Notes: a model not told the origin generated them from the sequence alone. Shown: positions 17,079 through 25,951, counted from the first letter of the stretch. The stretch is 64,000 nucleotides of DNA from an uncultured Caldilineaceae bacterium (GCA_958295915.1 OY282381.1:1262722-1326721), one strand, 5' to 3'. Translations and numbers: made by a program.

Positions 17079-17255
17079 TCAGGAGACGAAATTCAGCAGA
17101 TCGCCGACCCGAGGGAGCCGCCCCAGGCTTTGATGCGCCGCCCGTCTCATCCGCCTCTTCGCATACGGTCCAGGCCCGCGACGCAGCGCCTCGACATCCC
17201 GATACAAGCCCAGCAATCTAGCGAACTCACACACGGCCCGCAGACAAGCGGTCAT
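17079..17255 (-). CDS. Small basic protein, hypothetical
   Basis: A short frame of 58 residues from ATG 17255 (TTG at 17273 also in frame) with an Arg-rich core LYRDVEALRRGPGPYAKRRM. The composition resembles small basic proteins predicted in Chloroflexota, but no family is recognised and no ribosome site is seen. It lies between the ends of two convergent units (glcF and the aminotransferase). It may be a chance frame. Confidence 0.3.
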   Translation of the reverse strand: MTACLRAVCEFARLLGLYRDVEALRRGPGPYAKRRMRRAAHQSLGRLPRVGDLLNFVS

Positions 17256-17301
17256 GCCGGCCACACTAGCCAACGACTAGAGCCGAACTATGCGTCATAT
17301 G

Positions 17302-17327
17302 AAGTAGGAACTGATCAATTCCTACTT
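17302..17327 (-). terminator. Hairpin at the end of the aminotransferase gene
   Basis: AAGTAGGAA (17302-17310) pairs exactly with TTCCTACTT (17319-17327) around an 8-base loop. The stem includes the stop codon of the minus-strand aminotransferase gene. There is no U-tract, so it may be a processing barrier between convergent genes rather than a classic intrinsic terminator. Confidence 0.45.
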
Positions 17328-18230
17328 GGGTTGCAGGATCGGGTAGCCGGTGGTGATGGTCAGTTCCGCGTATAGTGCGCTCAGACGTTGCGTGACGGGG
17401 CCGCGCATGTCGCTGCCGATTGCGCGCCCGTCGAGTTCGATAACCGGCGTCAACTCGCCCATTGTGCCTGTGCAGAACAGCTCATCCGCCCGATAGAGCG
17501 CCGGCAGGGAGATATCCCGCGCCTCCGCCGGGATTCCATGCGCCCGGCACAGTTCCAACACCGTCGCCCGGGTGATCCCTTCCGGGCAGGAATGGGTGCG
17601 GGGCGTGCCGATAGCGCCGTTCCTGACCAGAAACAGATGGGTTGCGTTTGTTTCCGCCACAAATCCGTTCAGATCGAGCATCACCGCGTCGTCCACGCCG
17701 GCCACGTTGGCCTGGATCTTCGCCAGAATTGAATTGAGCATATTGCAGGAGTGAATAGTCTGATCCAGACAGTCCGGCGGGATACGGCGAATGCCGGACG
17801 TAATCAGGCGGATGCCGCTGCGCTCGTAGACAGGTGGTTTGTGCTCCGCCAGGATGATGAGCGTCGTCCCCTTGGTATTGAGCCGGGGGTCCATGCCGCT
17901 TGTGTACTTCACACCCCGAGTGAGGGTCAGGCGAATGTGGACGTCGTCGCGCATGTCGTTGGCTGTGAGCGTGCGCCGGATCTGCTCCACAATCTCCTCA
18001 TTGGTGGGCGCGCCAGTGTAGGCCAGGGCTTTGGCTCCGTCTTGCAGACGGGTCAGGTGCTCCTCCAGCTTGAAGATATGCCCATCGTACAGGCGCAGCC
18101 CCTCCCAGACAGCATCGCCGTTCTGTACGGACGAGTCGAACGGGCTGATCCCGGCCTGATCTCTATGGATCAGTTCGCCGTTGATATTGACCAGCAGATC
18201 GCGGTTGGCTTCGTAGAATTTCTGACGCAT
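17322..18230 (-). CDS. Class IV aminotransferase-like protein (BCAT/D-AAT fold), lysine missing
   Basis: A 302-residue protein of the branched-chain or D-amino acid aminotransferase fold. INGELIHRDQAGISPFDSSV and NGDAVWEGLRLYDGHIFKLE are the usual N-terminal domain. FVAETNATHLFLVRNGAI and CPEGITRATVLEL are the cofactor-phosphate segments. In active enzymes the PLP-binding lysine sits just before the helix read here as SCNMLNSILAKIQAN. In this protein the preceding residues are DQTIH, with no lysine. The upstream neighbour, 52 bp away on the same strand, is a sulfotransferase-like gene. The start at 18230 is chosen because the longer frame adds a basic, non-homologous extension. Confidence 0.75.
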   Translation of the reverse strand: MRQKFYEANRDLLVNINGELIHRDQAGISPFDSSVQNGDAVWEGLRLYDGHIFKLEEHLTRLQDGAKALAYTGAPTNEEIVEQIRRTLTANDMRDDVHIRLTLTRGVKYTSGMDPRLNTKGTTLIILAEHKPPVYERSGIRLITSGIRRIPPDCLDQTIHSCNMLNSILAKIQANVAGVDDAVMLDLNGFVAETNATHLFLVRNGAIGTPRTHSCPEGITRATVLELCRAHGIPAEARDISLPALYRADELFCTGTMGELTPVIELDGRAIGSDMRGPVTQRLSALYAELTITTGYPILQPK

Positions 18231-18282
18231 AGCCCAAACCTCCCGCGCCTCTTTCGAGCAGAGGCGCAGTGAACACCTCTTC

Positions 18283-19005
18283 TCACAAGCGAAAACGGTG
18301 GAGTTCCTGATACATCTCGCGCGCCTGGGCCAGGAGACCCTGTAAATGCGCCGGCGCCGATTCATCTTTCGGACGATACGGGGCAAAGCCGGTGGACTTC
18401 TCTACCGCCGCGTACCAGTAGGGGGCCCAGACGCCGTCACTGGCCCGGCGGCCCGGCGGCCAGGAAAGCATCCGCTCTGAGAACGGCACAGACACAGCCT
18501 TACAGAGAAGAGAAAGCGCGCGCCGGGGATCTCGCAGCACATCCTGGCTGTCGATGACCGGCGGGATGGAACCGCTACGCTTGCGGACGACTTCAAATAG
18601 CCGCAGCTGCTGGGGAAAGCCCAGATCCGACAGCGTTGGCTGCGGCCGCACCTTGATGTAAGAGGTGATGACCTCTGCCGGCTCGCGAATCAAAAAACAG
18701 TTTGTCAGCTTGTCCACCCAGTCCAATTCGATATGCTCCAGCATGTGGTGGGCCATGTGTTTCTGGTAGCAGATGGTGGCGTCTGCGGGCAGCGGATCTT
18801 CCGTCAGGCTGCGGGCCACAAGCCGCCAATCCGTCTCATAGGCAGCGATGATGTCATCTCGGCCGGGGTGATCGATAGCGGTGGCCTGTAGGTAATGGGC
18901 GTAAAATGGCTCGTCGATCACGACAGTGTCCGACCGATTTCCCCAGGCGCGCATCAGCGCGGTGGAGATGGCGCGCGGCGCGCACCACATAGCAATGCGC
19001 TGCAT
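18283..19005 (-). CDS. Sulfotransferase-like P-loop protein
   Basis: A protein of 240 residues. It starts MQRIAMWCAPRAISTALMRA, where the PRAxST loop corresponds to the PAPS 5'-phosphosulfate loop of sulfotransferases. VIDEPFYAHYL and LIREPAEVITSYIKVRP (the 3'-phosphate loop with R and S) follow. Such proteins are often found beside class IV aminotransferase-like genes, as here. The substrate is unknown. The ATG at 19005 gives the usual family length; longer in-frame starts would read through unrelated sequence. It ends 52 bp before the aminotransferase-like start. Confidence 0.7.
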   Translation of the reverse strand: MQRIAMWCAPRAISTALMRAWGNRSDTVVIDEPFYAHYLQATAIDHPGRDDIIAAYETDWRLVARSLTEDPLPADATICYQKHMAHHMLEHIELDWVDKLTNCFLIREPAEVITSYIKVRPQPTLSDLGFPQQLRLFEVVRKRSGSIPPVIDSQDVLRDPRRALSLLCKAVSVPFSERMLSWPPGRRASDGVWAPYWYAAVEKSTGFAPYRPKDESAPAHLQGLLAQAREMYQELHRFRL

Positions 19006-19030
19006 GCTCAACAAATCCTGTGAATTCTGG

Positions 19031-19549
19031 TCACGCCTCGACAAGCTCCACATATGTCCCCATCCATCTGGCCAGCGTCTCCGCCAGAAGACGATAGCGA
19101 CCGAGGAGCGACAGGGTATAGGTATCGGTGCATAAGATGAAATGCGGTTGCGCGGCCTCAGACTCCAACAGCCCGAGACAGATATAACTGTTGAGGCCTG
19201 AGCGCCCTTCAGCTGGTGAACCGGCGGGCATGCCGAATTCGTCATCGTCCTGAATGCGATAGTGAATTCGCAACGCGTAGGGCAAGGCGGCATCCCAGGC
19301 CACTGCATCATCGCGCGTATGGACGCTGACGACCCGAGTCTGCAAATTATAGCGCAGAGCCACCAGATCCTCTATGTCAGCTTCCGAGGCCTGAGCGCCC
19401 TTCAGCTGGTGAACCGGCGGGGGCGCCGAATGCTGTGGCGGATTTAGGCGCAGTCGCGGCGGCAGAGATCGCACCCGAGGGAAGGAGGAATCCAGTGGGA
19501 AGGCATAGGAACGTACGCGCACAATGGCTCTGCCAATTCCTTGAATCAT
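19031..19549 (-). CDS. Hypothetical protein with a duplicated 36-bp repeat
   Basis: A protein of 172 residues with no recognised domain. Its ATG overlaps the stop of the oligopeptidase gene (ATGA, 19546-19549), which supports translation. The same 36-bp DNA sequence occurs twice inside it (19386-19421 and 19193-19228) but is read in two different frames, giving PPVHQLKGAQAS near residue 45 and PAGSPAEGRSGLN near 110. The rest (LVALRYNLQTRVVSVHTRDD, ALRIHYRIQDDDEF, TYTLSLLGRYRLLAETLARW) looks like a folded alpha/beta domain. The repeats are probably insertions in loops. Confidence 0.55.
   Translation of the reverse strand: MIQGIGRAIVRVRSYAFPLDSSFPRVRSLPPRLRLNPPQHSAPPPVHQLKGAQASEADIEDLVALRYNLQTRVVSVHTRDDAVAWDAALPYALRIHYRIQDDDEFGMPAGSPAEGRSGLNSYICLGLLESEAAQPHFILCTDTYTLSLLGRYRLLAETLARWMGTYVELVEA
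19193..19421. repeat. Direct 36-bp repeat, two copies
   Basis: Copies at 19193-19228 and 19386-19421 are identical; they begin GAGGCCTGAGCGCCC and end GGTGAACCGGCGGG. They are 193 bp apart, which is not a multiple of three. No other copy was noticed in this window. Confidence 0.9.
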
Positions 19550-21795
19550 AAATCACCGCTCCGGAGATTGGATGGTTCCGCCGCCGTTGCGCCGCAGTCG
19601 TGGGCTGGGATAGCGGTTGAAATCCCAACAACGTCCAAAATGAACGCATACTCGAACGCAATCTCTTTCAAATAGTCGTAGCGACCGGATTTGCTGAAAT
19701 GGCCGGCCCCCATTTCCGTCTTGAGCAGAAGTGGATTGTCATCGGTCTTGCGCGTCCGGAGTTTCGCCACCCACTTGGCCGGCTCCCAGTATTGCACTCT
19801 GGGGTCGTTAAGCCCAGCCGTCGCCAGAATGGCAGGATAGTCCTTCGAGCCCACATTCTCATAGGGTGAATAACTTTTCATGTAGTGGTAGAACTCCGGA
19901 TCGTTGGGGTTGCCCCACTCCTCCCACTCGATGACCGTCAACGGAATCGTTGCGTCGAGCATCGTATTGACCACATCGACAAACGGAACGCCAGCCACGA
20001 CGCCGGCGAACAGATCCGGGCGCATATTCGTTACAGCGCCCATCAACAGACCGCCCGCGCTGCGTCCGCTGATCACCAGGTGCTGGGGCGCTGTATACTG
20101 CCCAGCGACCAGACACTCGGCACAGGCGATGAAGTCGGTAAATGTGTTTTTCTTCTTCAGATATTTGCCGTCTTCCTTCCACTGTCGCCCCATTTCACCG
20201 CCGCCGCGAACGTGGGCGAAAGCCACAACGAACCCGCGCTGCAGAAGGCTCACATGGTTGCTGCTGAAGGACGGATCATAACTGAGCCCGTAGGAGCCGT
20301 AGCCGATGAGCAGACAAGGGCTTTGCCCATCCCGTTTGCGCTCCGCCGCATAGACGAGGGAAATCGGTACCCGTACCCCGTCGGGCGCAGTCGCCCAAAT
20401 GCGCTCAGACCTGTAGGCCGCCGGATCATAGCCTTTTACTTCGTCCTGTTTGCGTACAGCGCGGGTTCGCTCCGTCATGTCATAATCGAAGACCGTCGGC
20501 GGCGAGACCAGAGATGTGTAGTGATAGCGCAGAGTGTGACTGGTGAATTCAGGATTCTGGCCAGAGGAAACCGTATACACCGGCTCCAGTTGCTCAACCC
20601 GGTATGAGGCCGGCGCCGCCCCCCGCTCTGCGGCCGACACAGGCTCTGCGAAAAAGGCGCCGTCGCGCAGGTCGTGAATGCTGATGTGGGTGAGGCCGCT
20701 CTCCCGCTCCCAAACCACAAGAAAATCCTGGAATGGCTCGACCCGATCCACCTTCACGTCTTCCCGCTGCGGAAGAAGCTCTCGCCAGTTTTCCCTGGAT
20801 GGCGCGTCCACCGGCGCCGCCATCAAGCGGAAGTTCTCCGCCTCCCAGTTTGTCAGGATGAGAAAGCGTTCCCTCCCGGAAGCATACTGATGATGGGTGA
20901 CGAAATACTCCATATCCTGCACGCGGGGCTGCAGAAGCTGGAGCTGGGCGTCGGGGTCGTCCGCGTCGATGGCGTAGACCTCTGATGTGACCGCGCTCTC
21001 CAGGGCAAGGAAGATGTAGCGTTCGCTTTTCGCTTTATAGATCCGCAGGAAGAAGCGCTCATCCTCCTCATGGTAGACAACAGCGGATGCCGCGTCACCT
21101 AGTCGATGGCGATGCAACTTGTAAGGCCGTTGGGCCTGGTCGAGTGTCGTGTAATAGAGGGTGCGGTTGTCGTTTCCCCATTCCAGCCCGTAGTAGGTGC
21201 TTTCTATGCGGTCGGGCAACAGCGCGCCGCTTTCCAGATCCTTCACCCGCAGCGTGTACGTCTCCGAGCCATTGGTATCCAAGGCAAAGGCCAGGAGGGA
21301 ATGATCCGGGCTCACGGCATAGTTCCCCATCCGCAGGTAGTCGTGGCCCTCCGCCTCTGCGTTCAGATCGATCAGCACCTGCTCGGCTGCGTCCAGACTG
21401 CTCGCGCCTCTTTCCAGCAGAGGCCCATGGCGCCCTTCGCGTCTCTTACGGCAGTAGATACGATACTGCTTGCCCTCTTCTTCGCGCGAGTAATAGAAGT
21501 AGTCGCCGTGGGCCACAGGCGCCGATTCATCGGTCTCTTTGATACGGCCCTTCATCTCCTCGAAAAGCGTATCTTGCAACGCTTCGGTGTGGCCCAACAT
21601 AGCTTCTGTATAGGCGTTCTCGGCTTCCAGATACGCGACCACCGCGGGGTTGTCCCGCTCCCGCAGCCAGTAGTAGGGATCGACGCGCGCATCGCCGTGG
21701 TTTTCATGGGTAACGGGGTGGATCGCCGCCACCGGTCGGGCAAGGTCTGCTCGCCAGTCTGTCGAAGAAGTTTGCGCGCCTCTCTGCGCTGCCAT
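19546..21795 (-). CDS. ptrB: Oligopeptidase B (S9A prolyl oligopeptidase family)
   Basis: A serine peptidase of 749 residues, the usual family length. The N-terminal beta-propeller opens PYYWLRERDNPAVVAYLEAE. The C-terminal alpha/beta hydrolase carries GRSAGGLLMGAV with the nucleophile near residue 576, the Asp in LNDPRVQYWEP, and the His in EMGAGHFSKSGRYDYLKE near 702. RGGGEMGRQWKEDGK is the S9A signature before the nucleophile. It cleaves short peptides after basic residues in the cytosol. The stop overlaps the start of the next gene by four bases. A tandem array of family B repeats lies directly upstream of the start. Confidence 0.93.
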   Translation of the reverse strand: MAAQRGAQTSSTDWRADLARPVAAIHPVTHENHGDARVDPYYWLRERDNPAVVAYLEAENAYTEAMLGHTEALQDTLFEEMKGRIKETDESAPVAHGDYFYYSREEEGKQYRIYCRKRREGRHGPLLERGASSLDAAEQVLIDLNAEAEGHDYLRMGNYAVSPDHSLLAFALDTNGSETYTLRVKDLESGALLPDRIESTYYGLEWGNDNRTLYYTTLDQAQRPYKLHRHRLGDAASAVVYHEEDERFFLRIYKAKSERYIFLALESAVTSEVYAIDADDPDAQLQLLQPRVQDMEYFVTHHQYASGRERFLILTNWEAENFRLMAAPVDAPSRENWRELLPQREDVKVDRVEPFQDFLVVWERESGLTHISIHDLRDGAFFAEPVSAAERGAAPASYRVEQLEPVYTVSSGQNPEFTSHTLRYHYTSLVSPPTVFDYDMTERTRAVRKQDEVKGYDPAAYRSERIWATAPDGVRVPISLVYAAERKRDGQSPCLLIGYGSYGLSYDPSFSSNHVSLLQRGFVVAFAHVRGGGEMGRQWKEDGKYLKKKNTFTDFIACAECLVAGQYTAPQHLVISGRSAGGLLMGAVTNMRPDLFAGVVAGVPFVDVVNTMLDATIPLTVIEWEEWGNPNDPEFYHYMKSYSPYENVGSKDYPAILATAGLNDPRVQYWEPAKWVAKLRTRKTDDNPLLLKTEMGAGHFSKSGRYDYLKEIAFEYAFILDVVGISTAIPAHDCGATAAEPSNLRSGDL

Positions 21796-21807
21796 AAGAT
21801 TTACCTC

Positions 21808-21962
21808 ATCGCGCCCAACAGTGGCGCGGTCAACATCTCATCGCGCCCAACAGTGGCGCGTCAACATCTCATCGCGCCCAACAGTGGCGCGTCAACATCT
21901 CATCGCGCCCAACAGTGGCGCGCTAACATCTCATCGCGCCCAACAGTGGCGCGCTAACATCA
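21808..21962. repeat. Family B tandem array, five units of 31-32 bp
   Basis: Five direct copies (starting at 21808, 21840, 21871, 21902 and 21933) of ATCGCGCCCAACAGTGGCGC plus a linker (GTCAACATCTC or GCTAACATCTC). Each unit contains the dyad CGCGCCxACAGTGGCGCG. No unique spacers separate the units. It occupies the promoter region of the oligopeptidase gene. Confidence 0.92.
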
Positions 21963-22131
21963 ATGTACAATTGGATTGAGCGATTCTTCAGGATTTGCTG
22001 ATCGTCAATTATACCCTATGAATCTTAGATATACTATTTCTGAAGACAACATGGCGGAGATTTGACAAAGACTCGGTCAGCGTATAGGCTTGCATCCGAT
22101 CCTCGAATTCGTTATCTCAGCCGCGCTTTGC

Positions 22132-22294
22132 TTCGGACTGAGCGCACCGTAGATTGCGCCCTACAGTGGCGCGTAATGCAACCTTGGCGCCCTACAGTGG
22201 CGCGTAATGCAACCTTGGCGCCCTACAGTGGCGTGTAATGCAACCTTGGCGCCCTACAGTGGCGCGTAATGCAACCTTATGCGCCTCGCGCGAA
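22132..22294. repeat. Composite family B element with four tandem core units
   Basis: The left end is TTCGGACTGAGCGCACCG. Four 31-bp units follow at 22156-22279, each GCGCCCTACAGTGGCGCG plus TAATGCAACCTTG. The right end is TGCGCCTCGCGCGAA. The same left end, a single core and the same right end occur inside glpK (36414-36490). This shows that the element has a fixed frame and an expandable core. It lies upstream of the sugar transporter operon. Confidence 0.85.
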
Positions 22295-22338
22295 CCAGCT
22301 TCCGGGCATCGTTGCGCTGTTCGATAAAGAAATGATCT

Positions 22339-23349
22339 GTGAGCGAAAAGAAGTTGGGAAGGCAAGCTGCCCCGGTGTCCGAGCCACGCCAGACGAAGCA
22401 ATCATCGTTCGCGCCAGAACGCGTCATCCGCCGCATCTTCGGCAACCAGCGGGAATTCAGAACAAATCTCTCTCTGCTTTCCATGGCCCTGCCGGGTATC
22501 GCGCTGCTTTTCATCTTCGCCTACCTGCCCATGTTGGGCATTCTCATCGCCTTCAAGGACTACCGATTCAACCTGGGCATTCTCGGCAGCGAATGGATCG
22601 GCTTTCAAAATTTTCGCTTCCTCTTCGGAACCGATGCCGCTTTTCGCATCACCCGCAATACACTGCTGATGAATACACTCTTCATCAGCACAACAACAGT
22701 GTGCGCGCTGATCGTTGCGATTCTGCTGAATGAAGTCTATCGCAGTCGCATGAGCAAGTATTATCAGACGATGCTCTTCTTTCCCTACTTCATTTCATGG
22801 GTGATTGTCAGCTATTTCGTCTTTGCCTTTCTCAACGGCCAGACCGGACTCATCAATCAGTGGATAGATGCCCTGGGCATCAAACGCATTGCCTGGTACC
22901 GCTCGGCGGCATACTGGCCCGTGATCCTCGTGCTGGCGAATCTGTGGAATGGCATTGGCTTTAGCAGCATCATCTACCTGGCTGGCATCCTCGGCATCTC
23001 GCCAGAACTCTTCGAAGCGGCGCAAATCGACGGGGCAGGCAAGCTGAAACAGATCCGCTACATTACATTGCCGATGCTCTATCCGATGATCATTATTCTG
23101 GCGCTGCTGGCCATTGGGCGCATCTTTCACGCCGATTTCGGGCTATTCTTCTTCCTGCCCAGAGACAATCCACTGCTCTACTCGACTACCGACGTCATCG
23201 ACACGTTTGTCTACCGCTCTCTGGTTGAACTGGGCGAAATCAGCATGGCCGCCGCCGCCGGTTTCTACCAATCATTTATCGGCTTCCTCCTGGTCGTCGC
23301 CGCCAATTGGGTTGTACGCCGCTTTAACGAGGACTACGCGCTCTATTAG
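22339..23349 (+). CDS. Sugar ABC transporter permease, LplB-type
   Basis: A permease of 336 residues with a cytosolic basic N-terminus and about six transmembrane segments. The EAA loop is FEAAQIDGAGKLKQIRYITL near residue 225. The start LLSMALPGIALLFIFAYLPM with IAFKDYRFNLGIL is typical of the polysaccharide or complex carbohydrate (LplB) group of CUT1 importers. Start is GTG 22339 with a weak ribosome site (AAGAA); the N-terminal 30 residues are poorly conserved. It is followed 12 bp later by the partner permease and then the binding protein. No ATPase gene is here; such systems often share one (MsmX-like) encoded elsewhere. Confidence 0.87.
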   Translation: MSEKKLGRQAAPVSEPRQTKQSSFAPERVIRRIFGNQREFRTNLSLLSMALPGIALLFIFAYLPMLGILIAFKDYRFNLGILGSEWIGFQNFRFLFGTDAAFRITRNTLLMNTLFISTTTVCALIVAILLNEVYRSRMSKYYQTMLFFPYFISWVIVSYFVFAFLNGQTGLINQWIDALGIKRIAWYRSAAYWPVILVLANLWNGIGFSSIIYLAGILGISPELFEAAQIDGAGKLKQIRYITLPMLYPMIIILALLAIGRIFHADFGLFFFLPRDNPLLYSTTDVIDTFVYRSLVELGEISMAAAAGFYQSFIGFLLVVAANWVVRRFNEDYALY

Positions 23350-23361
23350 GACACCGCTTCC

Positions 23362-24273
23362 ATGACCGTCAGGACAGGCCGCCAGCCAACACTTCAGAAC
23401 AAACGCTACCGGGCACAGACAGCCCTGAGCACAATCGCGGTCCACGCTATCCTGGCGCTGATCGGCCTGACCTGCCTGATCCCCCTCATTCTTGTTGTCA
23501 GCATTTCCTTGTCCGACGAACTGCGCCTGGCCAAGGAAGGCTATCAACTTCTGCCCGTCGGCTTTACCACATTTGCCTATGAATACATTCTGCAGGCGCC
23601 AGGACAGATTCTGCGCGCATACGGGGTGACAGCATTCGTAACCATCGTCGGCGCCGTCACAGGGCTGCTGATCTGCTCGCTCCTGGCATGGCCTCTGGCC
23701 CGCAAGGACTTCCGCCTGCGAGGGCCGCTCTCGTTCTACGTCTTTTTCACATTGCTCTTCAACGGCGGCATGGTTCCTTTCTACATTCTTGTCACCCGTT
23801 ATCTGGGCTTGAAGGACAACATTCTTGTCCTGATCCTCCCGTATTTGGTCCCTGCTTGGTACGTGCTGATCATACGCACTTCCTTTGCCCAACTGCCGAT
23901 GGAACTACTGGACGCGGCCCGCATCGATGGCGCCGGCGAATGGCGTATCTTTTTTCAGATCGTCATGCCCCTCTCCAAACCGGTGCTGGCCACAATCGGT
24001 CTCTTCTTTGTACTGCGCTACTGGAACGATTGGTTTCTGGCTCTGCTGTTTATCGACGACAGCTTGCTGTATCCACTCCAATATCTGCTGTACATTTTGA
24101 TGGCGAATATCAATATTATGGCGGCCAATCCGCAAACGACCGGCATGCCGATCCCTACCCTTTCCGCGCGCATGGCCATGGCCGTATTAGCCTTTGGCCC
24201 GGCGCTGTTTACATTCTTGCTTCTGCAAAAATACTTCGTCCGCGGCATCACAATCGGCGGCTTGAAAGGATAG
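23362..24273 (+). CDS. Sugar ABC transporter permease, LplC/YtcP-type
   Basis: A permease of 303 residues with six predicted membrane helices. The EAA loop is LDAARIDGAGEWRIFFQIVM near residue 190. It starts after a short basic N-terminus with LIGLTCLIPLILVVSISLSD and ends KYFVRGITIGGLKG, the usual C-terminus of this group. It pairs with the LplB-type permease 12 bp upstream to form the membrane channel of a carbohydrate importer. Confidence 0.88.
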   Translation: MTVRTGRQPTLQNKRYRAQTALSTIAVHAILALIGLTCLIPLILVVSISLSDELRLAKEGYQLLPVGFTTFAYEYILQAPGQILRAYGVTAFVTIVGAVTGLLICSLLAWPLARKDFRLRGPLSFYVFFTLLFNGGMVPFYILVTRYLGLKDNILVLILPYLVPAWYVLIIRTSFAQLPMELLDAARIDGAGEWRIFFQIVMPLSKPVLATIGLFFVLRYWNDWFLALLFIDDSLLYPLQYLLYILMANINIMAANPQTTGMPIPTLSARMAMAVLAFGPALFTFLLLQKYFVRGITIGGLKG

Positions 24274-24296
24274 GTTGCAATGCGCCTCTGCCAGTT

Positions 24297-24355
24297 TTTA
24301 GTCGTCAGTTTCCAGTAGTCAGTAAACCGCAGGCGCTCGAAACGAAAAACTAGAG
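24297..24355. repeat. Family A' repeat between permease and binding-protein genes
   Basis: Contains TTTAGTCGTCAGTTTCCAGT and GCTCGAAACGAAAAACTA. Matching sequence occurs at 47450-47515 and, on the other strand, at 37705-37745. It separates the permease genes from the binding-protein gene and could affect relative expression, which is inference. Confidence 0.65.
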
Positions 24356-24412
24356 ATGCGCTATATCCAAAGAATCTATACTCAACCCTTACCTTACCAG
24401 GAGAAAACCCGC

Positions 24413-25951
24413 ATGACCCAACACCGTGTTTTGACCGTTCTCAGCGTTCTGCTGCTCGTCTCACTGGCGCTCACCGCCTGCTCGGCCCCCGCATCAGCGC
24501 CAGCGACCGCAAACGACCAGCAGGAGGCCGCTGCGCCTGCGCCGACGGATGGATTGGTGTCTATCACCTATACCTACGGCAGCCGCGGCATCCCGGCAGA
24601 CCTGCAGCTTGTGGAGGACGCAATGAATGAAATCCTCCACGATAAAATCGGCGTACACCTTACCCTGCAACCAATCGACTTCGGCGCGTACAACGACAAG
24701 ATGCAGTTGCGTCTATCCGCGGGCGAAGAGTGCGACATCATCTTCACCGCGCCCTGGATCAACAGCTACGCCAACAATGTCGCCAATGGCGTCCTCGCCC
24801 CTCTGGACGATCTGCTGATCAACTATGCGCCGGGCCTGTGGGGCAGTATGCCGCCCACCACCTGGGACGCAGCCCGGGTCAATGGCGTCATCTATGGCGT
24901 CATCAACCAACAGATCTTCCCCAAGCCTTGGGGCGTCCATCCGCGCAAGGACCTGACAGAAAAGTACGGCCTCGATCTGGATTCTGTGACGAAATGGGAA
25001 GATATGGAGCCTTGGCTGGCCGCGGTGCGTGACGGCGAAGGCATCTCTCCCGTGTTCATTGCCGCGCCGGGCAGAGGCCTCTGGCTCTCCCAGTACTACG
25101 GCTATGACCCCCTGGATGACGGCATCGCCTTCCTGGGCATGAAGGCCGACGATGAGACGCTGACCACCGTCAACATGGTGGACACCGTCGAATTTCAGAT
25201 GGCGGCCAATACGACCAAACGCTGGGTGGATGAAGGGTTTATGCCCCTGGAGCCACTGCCCAATGACGAGGCCCGATCCGCCTTCCGAGCCGGCCAGTAT
25301 GCCATGGGCTATCATGTGGAAAAGCCGGGCAACGATATTGAAGCGCAGAACGCCTACGGCTTCGAATTTCTGAGCAAGAATCTTACAGACCCCCTGATTC
25401 TGGACACAGCGGGCGCCACCGCGACAATGAACGCCATCTGCGCCACTTCCAAAAATCCGCAAAAAGCGATGGAGGTGTTGGAAGAATTCAACACAAACGC
25501 CTATATCTATAACCTGCTCTCACGTGGCATCGAAGGCAAACATTGGGTATGGGAAGATGAGGCCAATCAGGTGATGCGCTTCCCGGATGGCGTGGACGGC
25601 AACACCAGCACGTACAATCCGAACACCGATTGGATGTTCGGCAATCAGTTCAACGCCTACTACCGGGATACCAAACAGGTTGGGGCCTGGGAAGCCACCA
25701 AAGAGATGAACGACACCGCCTTCCCATCGGAAGCCTTGGGCTTTGTGGTGGATCGGGAGCCGATCAAAACGGAGATCGCCCAGACTTCGGCCGTTTACAA
25801 CGAGTTTGTCCTGCCGATCCTGTTCGGCTGGGTAGCGTATGCGGATGCCGCGCCCGAAGCCATTGAAAGATTGAACGAGGCCGGGGCGCAAGCCATTATC
25901 AACGAAATCAACAGCCAGTTACAGGAGTGGCGAGCGAAAAATCCACGCTAA
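24413..25951 (+). CDS. Extracellular sugar-binding lipoprotein of ABC importer (LplA-like)
   Basis: A solute-binding protein of 512 residues. The signal peptide ends in lipobox LALTAC (Cys23), so it is anchored outside the membrane. An Ala/Pro-rich linker follows. The mature protein has the two-lobe type I fold: early ITYTYGSRGIPADLQLVED, then LQPIDFGAYNDKMQLRLSAG and ECDIIFTAPWINSYANN. ATG 24413 is chosen for its ribosome site (AGGAG) and the clean signal peptide; ATG 24356 would place unrelated residues before it. With the two upstream permeases it forms an import system for an oligosaccharide or modified sugar. Confidence 0.87.
   Translation: MTQHRVLTVLSVLLLVSLALTACSAPASAPATANDQQEAAAPAPTDGLVSITYTYGSRGIPADLQLVEDAMNEILHDKIGVHLTLQPIDFGAYNDKMQLRLSAGEECDIIFTAPWINSYANNVANGVLAPLDDLLINYAPGLWGSMPPTTWDAARVNGVIYGVINQQIFPKPWGVHPRKDLTEKYGLDLDSVTKWEDMEPWLAAVRDGEGISPVFIAAPGRGLWLSQYYGYDPLDDGIAFLGMKADDETLTTVNMVDTVEFQMAANTTKRWVDEGFMPLEPLPNDEARSAFRAGQYAMGYHVEKPGNDIEAQNAYGFEFLSKNLTDPLILDTAGATATMNAICATSKNPQKAMEVLEEFNTNAYIYNLLSRGIEGKHWVWEDEANQVMRFPDGVDGNTSTYNPNTDWMFGNQFNAYYRDTKQVGAWEATKEMNDTAFPSEALGFVVDREPIKTEIAQTSAVYNEFVLPILFGWVAYADAAPEAIERLNEAGAQAIINEINSQLQEWRAKNPR

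Noticed and set aside
21808..22279. Two direct-repeat arrays that resemble CRISPR arrays
   Set aside because: The units abut with no variable spacers, the unit is itself the palindrome plus a fixed linker, and no cas genes are near.
22254..22514. Minus-strand frame reading through the family B array into the permease gene
   Set aside because: Repeat-derived; useful only for showing similarity with the GlpA insertion.
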